From contig NZ_BANS01000003.1 of the NCBI RefSeq assembly GCF_000332995.1, positions 124,001 to 188,000 of the forward strand: DNA of 64,000 bases. The letters run 5' to 3'. Origin of the DNA: Gordonia amicalis NBRC 100051 = JCM 11271. GTDB lineage: Bacteria; Actinomycetota; Actinomycetes; Mycobacteriales; Mycobacteriaceae. The notes under the pieces were generated by a model. The model was not told the DNA's origin. It worked only from the letters and a program-made list of their open reading frames with translations, and did no database searches. Below, in pieces: positions 43,688 to 52,189 of the stretch. Made by a program: the position numbers and the translations under genes. The first letter of the stretch is position 1, and the number at the start of each line of letters is the position of its first letter.

Positions 43688-44952
43688 GTCGAGCTACCGA
43701 CCGGCGTGATCGGGATCGAGCGGCCGCGGTCGACGAATTCGAAACTCGCGCCACCGCTGAACCGAGCGATCGCCACCTCGCCGCTCTCCTTCTGTGCGGT
43801 GTCCGACGTGACGATCCGGATCTCGAGCGCGTCGTCGGTCTCGACGGCACCCTCGACACTCAGGTAGGGATTCACCGCGGTCGCCGCCGCCTGCAGCGGT
43901 TCCAGATGATCCGGGCTGATGATCGACATCCACCCGCCGTCGGCCGTCGCATCGGACTCACGCGGAATCCGTACGACGACGGCGTCGCCGTCGACGGTCG
44001 CGGTCAGGCCGGTGTACTGCACCGGACCGAAGCACGGATGCAGGGCCAGGACCTGGGCGAGACCTGCGGCGCCGGTGGGGAGATCGAGCGCCGCGCGAAT
44101 GCGGTCCGCCGCGAGTCCGGCGATCCCGATCAGCTGTTTGCGGAGGATCTCGACCACCTGATCCTCGCTCTCGGCACACCGCCGCAAACCGACCAGGAAG
44201 CCGAGGGACAACAGCTGATGCTGCAGCGCAACCTCTTCGGCGATCCGCCCCAATGCCGACGCCGACCACTCGGCGAACTGGAGATCCTCGACGAGCGGGC
44301 CTCGATAGTCGACCCAGCCGTCGGTTGCCGAGCTGTCGATCGCGGACAGCTGGATCTGGCCGGCGCGAGTGCCGAACATCTCCTCGGCGTCCGGAGGGAG
44401 CGGCAGTTCCTCGCGGTCGGGTTCGATGGTGACCGTCCACTCGCAGTGCGGAGTCCGGTCGACGGGACGACGAGGTGGACGATGCACCGGCCGGATTCGC
44501 GCCCGCCGGTTGGTGGCGATGGCCGTCGCGTCGAAGGTCGGGTCCTCGATGTCGTGGCACATCGTGGTGACGTAGTCGTCGCCGAGCGGTTCGACGTCGA
44601 GCAGCGCACCGCAGTGATCGAGCACGAACGACCCGTGATACTTGTCGTCGACCCGAAACCGGAAATCCATGAACTGCGGCGGCGCGCCGATGTCGAGCTG
44701 GAGGCATTTGAACATGTCCTCGACGCCGTCACCGTCGATGCCGAGCGCGGTCCGGATCCGGTGTGTGTAGACCGGACTCGCGGCCTTCCACTCCTCGATG
44801 GCGATCCGGCCCATCACGTCTCGTCCGAATGCGCCGATGAGATGGGCCATTCCGCTGCGGTCGATCATCTGACCGCACAGCAGGAGTTCGGGTACCAGGA
44901 CGGCGAGCTGTTCCTGACTCAGACCTTGGTAGGTCGGGGCTGTGGGAGTCAT
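43684..44952 (-). CDS. Uncharacterised 422-aa protein in the CYP51 operon
   Basis: I cannot assign this protein. It is soluble, with no signal or membrane helix. A conserved-looking core is DHCGALLDVEPLGDDYVTTM, then CHDIEDPTFDATA, with paired Cys and His that could bind a metal or act as nucleophile; it faintly recalls thiazoline-carboxylate hydrolase-like proteins. The second half has a long helical stretch (LGRIAEEVALQHQLLSLGFL). The ATG at 44952 follows the NTF2-like gene by 6 bases, and the 3' end overlaps the SDR. Operon position ties it to P450 chemistry on a sterol-like substrate. Confidence 0.75.
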   Translation of the reverse strand: MTPTAPTYQGLSQEQLAVLVPELLLCGQMIDRSGMAHLIGAFGRDVMGRIAIEEWKAASPVYTHRIRTALGIDGDGVEDMFKCLQLDIGAPPQFMDFRFRVDDKYHGSFVLDHCGALLDVEPLGDDYVTTMCHDIEDPTFDATAIATNRRARIRPVHRPPRRPVDRTPHCEWTVTIEPDREELPLPPDAEEMFGTRAGQIQLSAIDSSATDGWVDYRGPLVEDLQFAEWSASALGRIAEEVALQHQLLSLGFLVGLRRCAESEDQVVEILRKQLIGIAGLAADRIRAALDLPTGAAGLAQVLALHPCFGPVQYTGLTATVDGDAVVVRIPRESDATADGGWMSIISPDHLEPLQAAATAVNPYLSVEGAVETDDALEIRIVTSDTAQKESGEVAIARFSGGASFEFVDRGRSIPITPVGSST

Positions 44953-44958
44953 CTCAGT

Positions 44959-45504
44959 TCACCAGAACGCGACCGGCGTCGTACCGAAGTCATACCAGCC
45001 CGGCAGATTCCCCGGCGCCGCCTTCTCCACCCGCTTGAGCATGCCCTCGCTCATCGCGTTGTTCTGCATCATCTCGATGAAGAGTGCAGAGACGTTGCCG
45101 TAGTCGAAGAAGTCACGTTGCCACGAGAACTGGAAGTTGCCGCCGTACTTGAACCAGCTGCCCTGGATACCTTCGAGCGCATAGTGGGTGCCGTCGTCGC
45201 GGGTGCCCTCGTAGATCTGCTTCCAGAGCCCGATCATGTCGCCGGTCTTCTCGTCGATGACCCAAGCCTGGTATGGGTACTCCCACCCTTCGAGGCCCTC
45301 CATCTCCTGGCCGAGCGCGAGTTCGCGGATCTCCTCGCGACCCACGGCCATGAAGTCCTTCTTCGGGCCGTAGTTCCAGCCGTAAGTGGCGTCCTCGGTG
45401 TAGAACTCGGCGAGCGGCTTCCAGTCTCCCGCCTTCTCCGCCTCGATGTTGGCGGCGAGCCACCGTTCCTTCATCTCTTCCAGTTCGGCACGGTCAAAAG
45501 ACAT
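44959..45504 (-). CDS. NTF2/SnoaL-like protein (Rv0762c-like)
   Basis: A 181-aa protein with an NTF2-like cone fold: ERWLAANIEAEKAGDWKPLA, FYTEDATYGWNYGPKKDFMA, then a beta-rich part and a C-terminal extension rich in Met and Trp. Length and position next to the CYP51 ferredoxin match, as I recall, H37Rv Rv0762c. ATG 45504 is chosen since AAGGTGG is 6 bases upstream; a GTG at 45519 overlapping the ferredoxin stop is possible. It may bind or isomerise the P450 product; no activity is known. Confidence 0.8.
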   Translation of the reverse strand: MSFDRAELEEMKERWLAANIEAEKAGDWKPLAEFYTEDATYGWNYGPKKDFMAVGREEIRELALGQEMEGLEGWEYPYQAWVIDEKTGDMIGLWKQIYEGTRDDGTHYALEGIQGSWFKYGGNFQFSWQRDFFDYGNVSALFIEMMQNNAMSEGMLKRVEKAAPGNLPGWYDFGTTPVAFW

Positions 45505-45515
45505 GTGTTCCACCT

Positions 45516-45713
45516 TCACTCGTCATCTTCGGTGAGACGCAACGCTTGCGTCGGGCAGTACTGCACGGCCGCCTCGACCTCGGCGCGCCGGGATTCGTCG
45601 GGAGTCGCGTCGAGGATCTCGACGTGGTCGGTCTTCGTCGCGAAGACCTCGGGGGCTTCGAGCTCGCACATGCCGTGGCCCTGGCACAGATCCAGATCGA
45701 CCTCGATGCGCAT
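45516..45713 (-). CDS. 3Fe-4S ferredoxin for CYP51 (Rv0763c-like)
   Basis: A 65-aa ferredoxin that feeds electrons to the P450s upstream. Cluster ligands are Cys10 and Cys16 in CQGHGMC, where the usual middle Cys is replaced by His or Gly, and Cys53 in QYCPTQAL, the pattern of P450-associated [3Fe-4S] ferredoxins. Acidic C-terminus (TEDDE). The ATG overlaps the CYP51 stop by one base. The reductase partner may be the FAD enzyme at 5.6-6.9 kb or a gene outside the window. Confidence 0.93.
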   Translation of the reverse strand: MRIEVDLDLCQGHGMCELEAPEVFATKTDHVEILDATPDESRRAEVEAAVQYCPTQALRLTEDDE

Positions 45714-47908
45714 CAGCGGTCCTGACGCTTACGGTAGGCAACGCGGCACGGCTGCTGGAGCTGAACGACCATCTTCGAGTGGTCGTTCCGGTAGCTCTCG
45801 GACGGCTGCAGCATCTCGAACTCGTAGTTCTGGAACAGTACCGAGAAGATCGCCTTTAGCTGCATGATCGCGAATTGCGCACCGACGCAACGATGCCGGC
45901 CCGCCCCGAACGGAATCCAGGTCCAGCGGTTGACCAGATCCTCCTGCCGCGGCTTGTCGTACCGGTCGGGATCGAAGGTGTCCGCGTCCGGGAAGTCCTC
46001 CGGCAGGTGGTTGGAGATCGCCGGCGACACCGCGATCGACTGGCCGGCGGAGATCTCGTAGTCCTCGACGTGGAAATCCTTCTGCACCACACGCATCAGG
46101 ATGATCAGCGGCGGGTGCAGGCGCAACGCCTCTTTGAGGGCGTTCTCAAGCCGAGGCATCTGCCGGGGGTGGGCGAAGGTGTACTCGGGACGTTCACCGG
46201 TCGGGGTGTCGCCGTAGATCTCGTCGAGCTCGTCGTAGACGCGCGACATGTAGTCCGGGTTGCGCAACAGCTCGATCAGCGTCCACGCGGCGGTGCCCGA
46301 CGTCGTGTGATGGCCGGCGAACATCATCGAGATGAACATGCCGGTGATCGTGTTGGCGTCGAAGCCGACCTGGACGAGCACGTCCATCAGGTCGCGATCG
46401 TCTTTGTCCTCAGTCGGATTCGCGACGCGCTCGTCCATCACGCCCTGGATGAACTCGACGAGTTCGGCACGCGCCTCGTCGCGTTTGCGGAAGCTCTCGA
46501 TGTCGGCCTTGTAGTCGACGTACGCGATCGGGTCGGTGCCCTTCTCCAGGTCATGGAAGAGGTGGGCGATGTGCCCGCTGAGCCGCTCCCGGAACTTGCG
46601 TCCGATCAGGCACGACGACGAGGTGTAGAGCGTGAGTTCGGAGAAGAAGTCGAGCAGGTCGATCTCGCCCTCGTCGCCCCACTCGGCGATGATGCGCTCC
46701 ACCTCGTTCGGGATCGTCACCGCGTGTTGTTTCATGTGGGCGCCCTTGAGCGCTGAGTTGTGGATCGCCTTGGACCGCTCCTCGGGGCTCGCGTCGAACA
46801 CGACGCCCTCGCCGAACACCGGGGTCATGAACGGGTAGGCGGCAGCCTGATCGAGGTCTTCCTCGGGCGCGCGGAAGAACTCCTCGTTGGCCGCGGCCCC
46901 GGACACCAGCACCACCTCGCGGTCGGCGAGCTGGAACATGCCGACGTCGCCGCATTCCTCGCGGACGCGCCAGAACAGCGAGATCGGGTCGCTCGCGAGT
47001 TCGTCGAGATGGCCGTGTTCGCTCTCGCCGCCCGAGACTCGATGCGGCTTCTTCAGACCTGATGCGGTGGTGGCGGTCATCGATGGGTCCCCTTGTCCTT
47101 CGTCGACTGTGGGGTCTTCTGGTGTCGTGGCCCGGTCCCGGGAGACCGCACCCTCGGCCTCCACCTCGACCGCGCGCATGTGGGCACCGCGCGGCATGGT
47201 GACCATCGCCGCGACGGCCAGCGCGATGTGCTGGGGTTCGAGGAAGTTGCCGTGGCGGGCCAAGCCGTGCTTGATCCAGTCGTTGAGCATGTCCTCGGTG
47301 GTCTTCTGGTCGAGGTTCATGCCCATGCCGGTCAGCGTCTGTCCCGGTCGGACCACACCTGCTCGCACACCGGTGCCCTCGAGTTCGAGCTGGATGGTGG
47401 CGACCAGTCCGTCGATCCCCGACTTCGCCGCGACGTAGGCCGACGACCAGGGCCGCGGGTGGAGTACGACATCGGAACCGATGAACACGAAATCGCCTCG
47501 GGCACGGTCGATCATGCCGCCGATGACGGCCCGGTAGATCCGGTAGGCACCGGTGAGATGGATGTTGACCTGATCGGCGAAATGCTCCGGACTCGTCTCG
47601 TAGGAGAGCCCGACCGCGAGGTCGCCGGCTCCGGCGACCACGATCTCGAGTTCGCCGAGTGCGGCCTCCGCTTTCGCAACGCAGTCGACCACGGACTGTT
47701 CGTCGGTCACGTCGAGCGGTACGGCGACCGCCTCGCCGCCCGCGGCGATGATCTTGTCGGCCAGCTCCTGGAGCTTCTCGACTCGGCGGGCCGCCAGGGC
47801 CACGGGATGGCCGGCCGCCGCGAGGTGTTCGGCCGTCGCCGCTCCGATGCCCGACGAGGCACCCGCGACGAGGACCGGCCGACGTTCGGGATGAGGACGA
47901 AAACCCAT
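45713..47908 (-). CDS. SDR-CYP51 in one frame: short-chain dehydrogenase joined to sterol 14alpha-demethylase
   Basis: One unbroken 731-codon frame. Residues 1-276 are an SDR (VAGASSGIGAATAEHLAAAG, VAGAG, YVAAKSG) like Rv0765c; residues 277-731 are CYP51 (RVSGGESEHGHLDEL, YPFMTPVFGEGVVFDASPE, I-helix FAGHHTTSG, ExxR ALKEALRLHPP, haem loop FGAGRHRCVGAQF). CYP51 removes the 14alpha-methyl of sterols. In M. tuberculosis these are two genes; here no stop separates them, only a linker (ATTPEDPTVDEGQGDPS). An internal ATG with a good ribosome site could still make CYP51 alone. The start ATG shares a base with the CYP123 stop. Confidence 0.88.
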   Translation of the reverse strand: MGFRPHPERRPVLVAGASSGIGAATAEHLAAAGHPVALAARRVEKLQELADKIIAAGGEAVAVPLDVTDEQSVVDCVAKAEAALGELEIVVAGAGDLAVGLSYETSPEHFADQVNIHLTGAYRIYRAVIGGMIDRARGDFVFIGSDVVLHPRPWSSAYVAAKSGIDGLVATIQLELEGTGVRAGVVRPGQTLTGMGMNLDQKTTEDMLNDWIKHGLARHGNFLEPQHIALAVAAMVTMPRGAHMRAVEVEAEGAVSRDRATTPEDPTVDEGQGDPSMTATTASGLKKPHRVSGGESEHGHLDELASDPISLFWRVREECGDVGMFQLADREVVLVSGAAANEEFFRAPEEDLDQAAAYPFMTPVFGEGVVFDASPEERSKAIHNSALKGAHMKQHAVTIPNEVERIIAEWGDEGEIDLLDFFSELTLYTSSSCLIGRKFRERLSGHIAHLFHDLEKGTDPIAYVDYKADIESFRKRDEARAELVEFIQGVMDERVANPTEDKDDRDLMDVLVQVGFDANTITGMFISMMFAGHHTTSGTAAWTLIELLRNPDYMSRVYDELDEIYGDTPTGERPEYTFAHPRQMPRLENALKEALRLHPPLIILMRVVQKDFHVEDYEISAGQSIAVSPAISNHLPEDFPDADTFDPDRYDKPRQEDLVNRWTWIPFGAGRHRCVGAQFAIMQLKAIFSVLFQNYEFEMLQPSESYRNDHSKMVVQLQQPCRVAYRKRQDR
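47078..47094 (-). promoter_or_regulatory. Internal ribosome site and ATG for free CYP51
   Basis: On the minus strand AAGGGGA (47094-47088) lies 7 bases before ATG 47080, where the CYP51-homologous part starts (MTATTASGLKKP). Initiation here would give a 455-aa CYP51 of normal length in addition to the 731-aa fusion. This site decides whether the fusion is the only product. Confidence 0.62.
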
Positions 47909-49152
47909 CAGCGCACCGTCACTTTCACGGGGAGTTCGGCGAAGCCGCGCACGTTGACCGAGTGCACGCGCACGGCTTTGTCGATGTCGATGTCGACCGC
48001 GCGGATCGACCGGATCACCTCGCCGAGACCGATGTTGGCCTCGAGACGGGCGAGATGTGCGCCGAGGCAGAAGTGCGCTCCGAGACCGAAGCTCATCAAC
48101 GCCTGGCCGTTGTCGCGCCCGATGTCGTACTTGTCGGCATCCGGCCCGAAGACCTCCTGATCACGGTTCGCCGAACCGACGAGGAGGAGGACGCGGTCAC
48201 CGGCCGGGATCACGTGGTCGCCGTAGGGTGCATCCTCGATCACGCGTCGCACGACGATCTGGGTCGAGTTGTCGTAGCGCAACGTCTCCTCGGTCCACTG
48301 CGGGACCGCGAGTTCGGGGTCGGCGAACACCTTGGCCAGTTCGTCGGGATTACGCCAGCCCCAATAGAGCGCATTGGCAAGGAGTTTCGTCGTGGTCTCG
48401 TTACCCGCGACCACCATCAGGACCATGAAACCGACGATCTCGTCCTCGGTGAGCCTGATCTTCTCGCGGGTCGCGTCGTCGTCGATCTCGGCCTCGATCA
48501 AAGCCGAGACCAGATCCTCGCCGGGACTCTTCCGCCGGTCGGCGATGAGTTCCGAATAGTACTTGTGCAGTTCGATGTACGCGTGGATCGCGGCCTCGGG
48601 GATGTCGAGGACACCGTCCTCGCGATGAAGGAGCAGATCGGACTGGTGCCGCAGATGTGTACGGTCGGCTTCGGGGACTCCCAGGAGCTCGGAGACGACG
48701 TCCATCGGCAACAGTGCGGCGAAGTCGTGGACGTAGTCGAACTCGCCCATGTCGAGGCACTTGCTCCAGTGCTGGTGCGTCAGCGCGGTGATCCGGCCGG
48801 CGAGGTCGTTGACGCGGCGCGGCGTGAAGCCCTTCGAGACCAGCTTGCGGATGCGCATGTGTTTGGGGTCGTCCATCGCGAGGAAGGACATCGACTTGTG
48901 TGCGTCGGGCCCGTACGCCGACGGGTCCATCGACACGCCCCAGCTGTTCGAGAACCGTTGCACGTCACGGAATCCCGCGCGGACATCGGCGTGATTCGCC
49001 AGTGCCCAGAAGTTCATCTCGGCGTTGTAGTAGACCGGCGCCTCCCGACGGAGCCGGGCGTAGGTCGGATACGGATCCTCGTGGAAGTCATAGGCATACG
49101 GGTCGAAGGGGAGGGCTCGCTCCATCCCCGGCACCGATGTCGTTTCGGTCAT
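47908..49152 (-). CDS. Cytochrome P450, CYP123-like
   Basis: A 414-aa P450 with I-helix VVAGNETTTKLL, ExxR in EETLRYDNSTQ and haem loop FGLGAHFCLGAHLAR. The N-terminal FDPYAYDFHEDPYPTYARLR and the closing VHSVNVRGFAELPV agree with mycobacterial CYP123 (Rv0766c), which also sits directly before the SDR and CYP51. Substrate not established. ATG 49152 shares a base with the TetR stop and has GGAG upstream; a GTG at 49155 is the alternative. All genes of the operon overlap or nearly so. Confidence 0.87.
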   Translation of the reverse strand: MTETTSVPGMERALPFDPYAYDFHEDPYPTYARLRREAPVYYNAEMNFWALANHADVRAGFRDVQRFSNSWGVSMDPSAYGPDAHKSMSFLAMDDPKHMRIRKLVSKGFTPRRVNDLAGRITALTHQHWSKCLDMGEFDYVHDFAALLPMDVVSELLGVPEADRTHLRHQSDLLLHREDGVLDIPEAAIHAYIELHKYYSELIADRRKSPGEDLVSALIEAEIDDDATREKIRLTEDEIVGFMVLMVVAGNETTTKLLANALYWGWRNPDELAKVFADPELAVPQWTEETLRYDNSTQIVVRRVIEDAPYGDHVIPAGDRVLLLVGSANRDQEVFGPDADKYDIGRDNGQALMSFGLGAHFCLGAHLARLEANIGLGEVIRSIRAVDIDIDKAVRVHSVNVRGFAELPVKVTVR

Positions 49153-49733
49153 CACTTCTCCATCAGTAGATGCGCAGCAGCGACAAGACGTTCGGAGGTC
49201 TGCTCATAGGTCATGTGCCCCATGCCGGCGTAGACGAGGCCGCCGGAGTAGATCATCTCCAGGGTGTCGAGGAGCGGCCCGGGATTCTCCGGATCCTCCT
49301 CGAGCGCGGCGGCCAGACGCCGGCGGATGAACGCACCGATGCGGACGCGGAGGTGCTCGACGTCGGGGTCGGTCCCCAGCAGCGCAACGGTGACCGCACC
49401 ACCGAGTTGCCCCTCCCCCGCCACGACGAGCGCCACCTCGCGGAGCACCTGCGCGACCCGCTCGCTCGGCGCCGCGGCGGGATCGGGTTCGGAGACCCCC
49501 GCGGACAGCCGCCGCCAGAAGACCTCGGCGACCAGATGGCTCTTCGACGAGAAGTACGTGTACGCCGTCGCCGGCGCGACACCCGCGATCTTGGCCACCG
49601 ACCGCACCGTGAGCCCGTCGAAACCCTCGGCGTTCAGCACGTCGACCGCGGCCTCGGTGAGCCGCGAGACCGTCTCCGCCTGCTGCTGCGTGAGGCGGCG
49701 ACGTGTGGATTCCTGGGATACGGGGCTGGACAT
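49152..49733 (-). CDS. TetR-family regulator of the CYP123/CYP51 operon (Rv0767c-like)
   Basis: A 193-aa TetR protein with helix-turn-helix LTVRSVAKIAGVAPATAYTY near residues 41-60. It is the first gene of the operon and overlaps CYP123. The divergent aldA-type gene starts only 64 bases away, so it probably controls both directions through the imperfect palindrome between them. As I recall it, Rv0767c holds this place in H37Rv. ATG 49733 is preferred; GTG 49742 is possible. Confidence 0.85.
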   Translation of the reverse strand: MSSPVSQESTRRRLTQQQAETVSRLTEAAVDVLNAEGFDGLTVRSVAKIAGVAPATAYTYFSSKSHLVAEVFWRRLSAGVSEPDPAAAPSERVAQVLREVALVVAGEGQLGGAVTVALLGTDPDVEHLRVRIGAFIRRRLAAALEEDPENPGPLLDTLEMIYSGGLVYAGMGHMTYEQTSERLVAAAHLLMEK

Positions 49734-49752
49734 GTGAGCCACGCTACACTAG

Positions 49753-49772
49753 GTTTGAACGCGAGTCCAGAC
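49753..49772. promoter_or_regulatory. Imperfect palindrome in the tetR/aldA divergent promoter
   Basis: GTTTGAACGCGAGTCCAGAC matches its reverse complement at 14 of 20 positions. It lies in the 64-base gap between the TetR and aldehyde dehydrogenase starts and is the only clear symmetric site there. Binding by the adjacent TetR protein is inferred. Confidence 0.42.
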
Positions 49773-49797
49773 ACCTGTCCAGATGGAGTTCCAGCTC

Positions 49798-51264
49798 ATG
49801 CCCCTTCGCCCCGAAACCGCGTCGGATCTGTTGATCGACGGCAAGCTCACCCCCGGCAGCGGCGGTGTCTTCGACGTCGTCAACCCCGCGACCGAGGAGG
49901 TCATCGGACAGGCCGCCGAGGCCACCGCCGCCGACATGGACGCCGCGATCGCCGCCGCCCGCACCGCTTTCGACACCACCGAGTGGTCGCGCGACCACGC
50001 CTTCCGCGCCCGCTGCCTACGACAACTGCGCGATGCCCTCCTCGCCCACGCCGACGAGTTCCGCGAACTGACGATCGCCGAGGTCGGCTGCCCGTCGTTC
50101 CTCACCCACGGCCCGCAGTTCGAGGGACCGGTGACCGATCTCGGCTACTTCGCCGACCTCGCCGAGAGCTACGAGTGGTCCCGCGATCTCGGCGAGGCCA
50201 GGCCGATGGGCATCAAGAACCATCGTGAGCTTCGGTCGGAGGCCGTCGGCGTCGTCGGTGCGATCACGCCGTGGAACTTCCCCCACCAGATCAACTTCGC
50301 CAAGATCGGGCCGGCCCTCGCCGCCGGATGCACCGTCGTCCTCAAGCCGGCACCCGACACCCCCTGGTGCGCGGCGCTCGTCGGCAAGGTCGTCGCCGAG
50401 GAAACCGACCTTCCACCCGGCGTCCTGAACATCGTCACCTCCACCGATCACCGCCTCGGCGAGCAACTGTCCACCGACCCCCGCGTCGACCTCGTCTCCT
50501 TCACCGGCTCCACCGCGACCGGCAAGAAGGTGATGGCCGCGGCGTCGGAGTCGCTGAAGAAGGTGTTCCTCGAACTCGGCGGCAAGTCCGCGTTCATCGT
50601 GCTCGACGACGCCGACGTCGGTTCGGCGTGCGCGATGGCGGCGTTCAACGTCGTCACCCATGCCGGCCAGGGCTGTGCGATCACCACGCGCCTCGTCGTG
50701 CCTCGTCCCAGGCTCGACGAGGCGATCACCGGGACCCGCGACGCGCTGGCCGGCCTCCCGCCCGGCGACCCCACGAGTTCGGGCACCATCTGCGGACCGT
50801 TGATCTCCGAGCGTCAGCGTCAGCGCGTCGAGTCCTACATCGAACTCGCCAAGCAGGAGGGCGGCACCATCGAGATCGGTGGTGGCCGTCCGGCCGACAA
50901 GCCCAACGGTTTCTTCGTGGAGCCGACGCTGATCTCCGGACTCGACAACTCGGCACGCGTCGCGCAGGAGGAGATCTTCGGTCCGGTCCTGGTGATCATC
51001 GCCCACGACGGCGACGACGACGCGATCCGCATCGCCAACGACTCCCCCTACGGACTGTCGGGCATGGTCTACGGCACCGACGAGGACCGGATCAACAAGG
51101 TGGTCAACGGTGTTCGCACCGGGACCATGGGCGTCAACGGCGGCATCTGGTACTCCGCCGACGTCCCGTTCGGCGGCTACAAACAGTCCGGCATCGGCCG
51201 CGAGATGGGCGTCGCCGGTTTCGAGGAATACCTGGAGACCAAGGCCGTCGCGCGACCCGCGTGA
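49798..51264 (+). CDS. Aldehyde dehydrogenase AldA-like (Rv0768-like)
   Basis: A 488-aa NAD-dependent aldehyde dehydrogenase with GVVGAITPWNFPHQINF, FTGSTATGKKVM, LELGGKSAFIVLDD, the catalytic Cys in HAGQGCAITTR (about residue 285) and EEIFGPVLVI. It opens the operon divergent from CYP123/CYP51 and agrees in order with H37Rv Rv0768 to Rv0771. ATG 49798 (MPLRPETA) has GGAG 9 bases upstream; ATG 49783 in the same frame is the alternative. It may oxidise aldehydes released by the P450 reactions. Confidence 0.9.
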   Translation: MPLRPETASDLLIDGKLTPGSGGVFDVVNPATEEVIGQAAEATAADMDAAIAAARTAFDTTEWSRDHAFRARCLRQLRDALLAHADEFRELTIAEVGCPSFLTHGPQFEGPVTDLGYFADLAESYEWSRDLGEARPMGIKNHRELRSEAVGVVGAITPWNFPHQINFAKIGPALAAGCTVVLKPAPDTPWCAALVGKVVAEETDLPPGVLNIVTSTDHRLGEQLSTDPRVDLVSFTGSTATGKKVMAAASESLKKVFLELGGKSAFIVLDDADVGSACAMAAFNVVTHAGQGCAITTRLVVPRPRLDEAITGTRDALAGLPPGDPTSSGTICGPLISERQRQRVESYIELAKQEGGTIEIGGGRPADKPNGFFVEPTLISGLDNSARVAQEEIFGPVLVIIAHDGDDDAIRIANDSPYGLSGMVYGTDEDRINKVVNGVRTGTMGVNGGIWYSADVPFGGYKQSGIGREMGVAGFEEYLETKAVARPA

Positions 51265-51269
51265 CCTCC

Positions 51270-51375
51270 CCCGCCGGCTGAGCCGGCACCAACCCCGCCG
51301 GCTGAGCCGGTACCGAGCGAAGCGAGAAACGCCTCCCACCCCGCCGGCTGAGCCGGTACCGAGCGAAGCGAGGCA
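51270..51375. repeat. Three spaced copies of a CCGCCGGCTGAGCCGG repeat
   Basis: CCGCCGGCTGAGCCGG occurs near 51270, 51295 and 51341; the second and third are followed by TACCGAGCGAAGCGAG. The repeat fills most of the 184-base gap between the aldehyde dehydrogenase and the SDR and contains an inverted CCGGCT/AGCCGG core. It looks like an extragenic repeat that expanded locally. Confidence 0.8.
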
Positions 51376-51448
51376 CCGCGTCGAAGCCCCGGAGCTCGCA
51401 GCGGCCCGTCACAGAGCCCACCCCACCACACACACAGAAAGCAGGACA

Positions 51449-52189
51449 ATGAGTTCCCAGCGTTTCGAGAACAAGACCGTCATCGTGACCGGCGCCGCCG
51501 GCGGGATCGGCGAAGCCTACGCGCGGGCACTGGCCGCCGAGGGCGCCAACATCGTGGTCGCCGACCTCGCCGACGAGAAGGGCAAGCAGGTCGCGGCGGA
51601 CATCGGCGGACTGTACGTCAGCACCGATGTGGCCGACGAGGAGTCGGCGAAGGCACTCGCCGCGGCGACGGTCGACGCCTACGGCTCCATCGACGGCCTG
51701 GTCAACAATGCGGCGATCTACGGCGGCATGAAGCTCGACTTCCTCATCACCGTGCCGTGGGACTACTACAAGAAGTTCATGTCCGTGAACCTCGACGGTG
51801 CGCTCAACGTCACCCGCGCCGTCTACCCGCACATGACCAACGGCGGCGGCGCCATCGTCAACCAGTCTTCCACCGCCGCATGGCTGTACAGCGGTTTCTA
51901 CGGTCTCGCCAAGGTCGGCGTCAACGGCCTGACCCAGCAGCTCGCCACCGAACTCGGCGGGCAGAACATCCGGGTGAACGCCATCGCACCCGGCCCCATC
52001 GACACCGAGGCCACCCGCACGACCACTCCGAAGGAGATGGTCGCCGACATCGTGAACCGGTTGCCGCTCAAACGGTTCGGCAAGCCCGAAGATCTCGTCG
52101 GGATGTGCCTGTTCCTGCTCTCCGATGAGGCCGGCTGGATCACCGGGCAGATCTTCAACGTCGACGGCGGGCAGGTCATCCGGTCATGA
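51449..52189 (+). CDS. Short-chain dehydrogenase/reductase (Rv0769-like)
   Basis: A 246-aa classical SDR: VTGAAGGIGEAYARAL near residue 12, VNNAAIYGG, Ser in NQSSTAAW, YGLAKVG and the end ITGQIFNVDGGQVIRS. The ATG at 51449 has AGGAC 4 bases upstream. It follows the repeat cluster and overlaps the next gene (ATGA). It probably oxidises or reduces a hydroxyl on the substrate shared with CYP51/CYP123. It lacks the insertion typical of mycofactocin-coupled SDRs. Confidence 0.9.
   Translation: MSSQRFENKTVIVTGAAGGIGEAYARALAAEGANIVVADLADEKGKQVAADIGGLYVSTDVADEESAKALAAATVDAYGSIDGLVNNAAIYGGMKLDFLITVPWDYYKKFMSVNLDGALNVTRAVYPHMTNGGGAIVNQSSTAAWLYSGFYGLAKVGVNGLTQQLATELGGQNIRVNAIAPGPIDTEATRTTTPKEMVADIVNRLPLKRFGKPEDLVGMCLFLLSDEAGWITGQIFNVDGGQVIRS

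Noticed and set aside
51449-52189. Mycofactocin-coupled SDR
   Set aside because: The protein is a standard 246-aa SDR and lacks the insertion near the cofactor site seen in that group.
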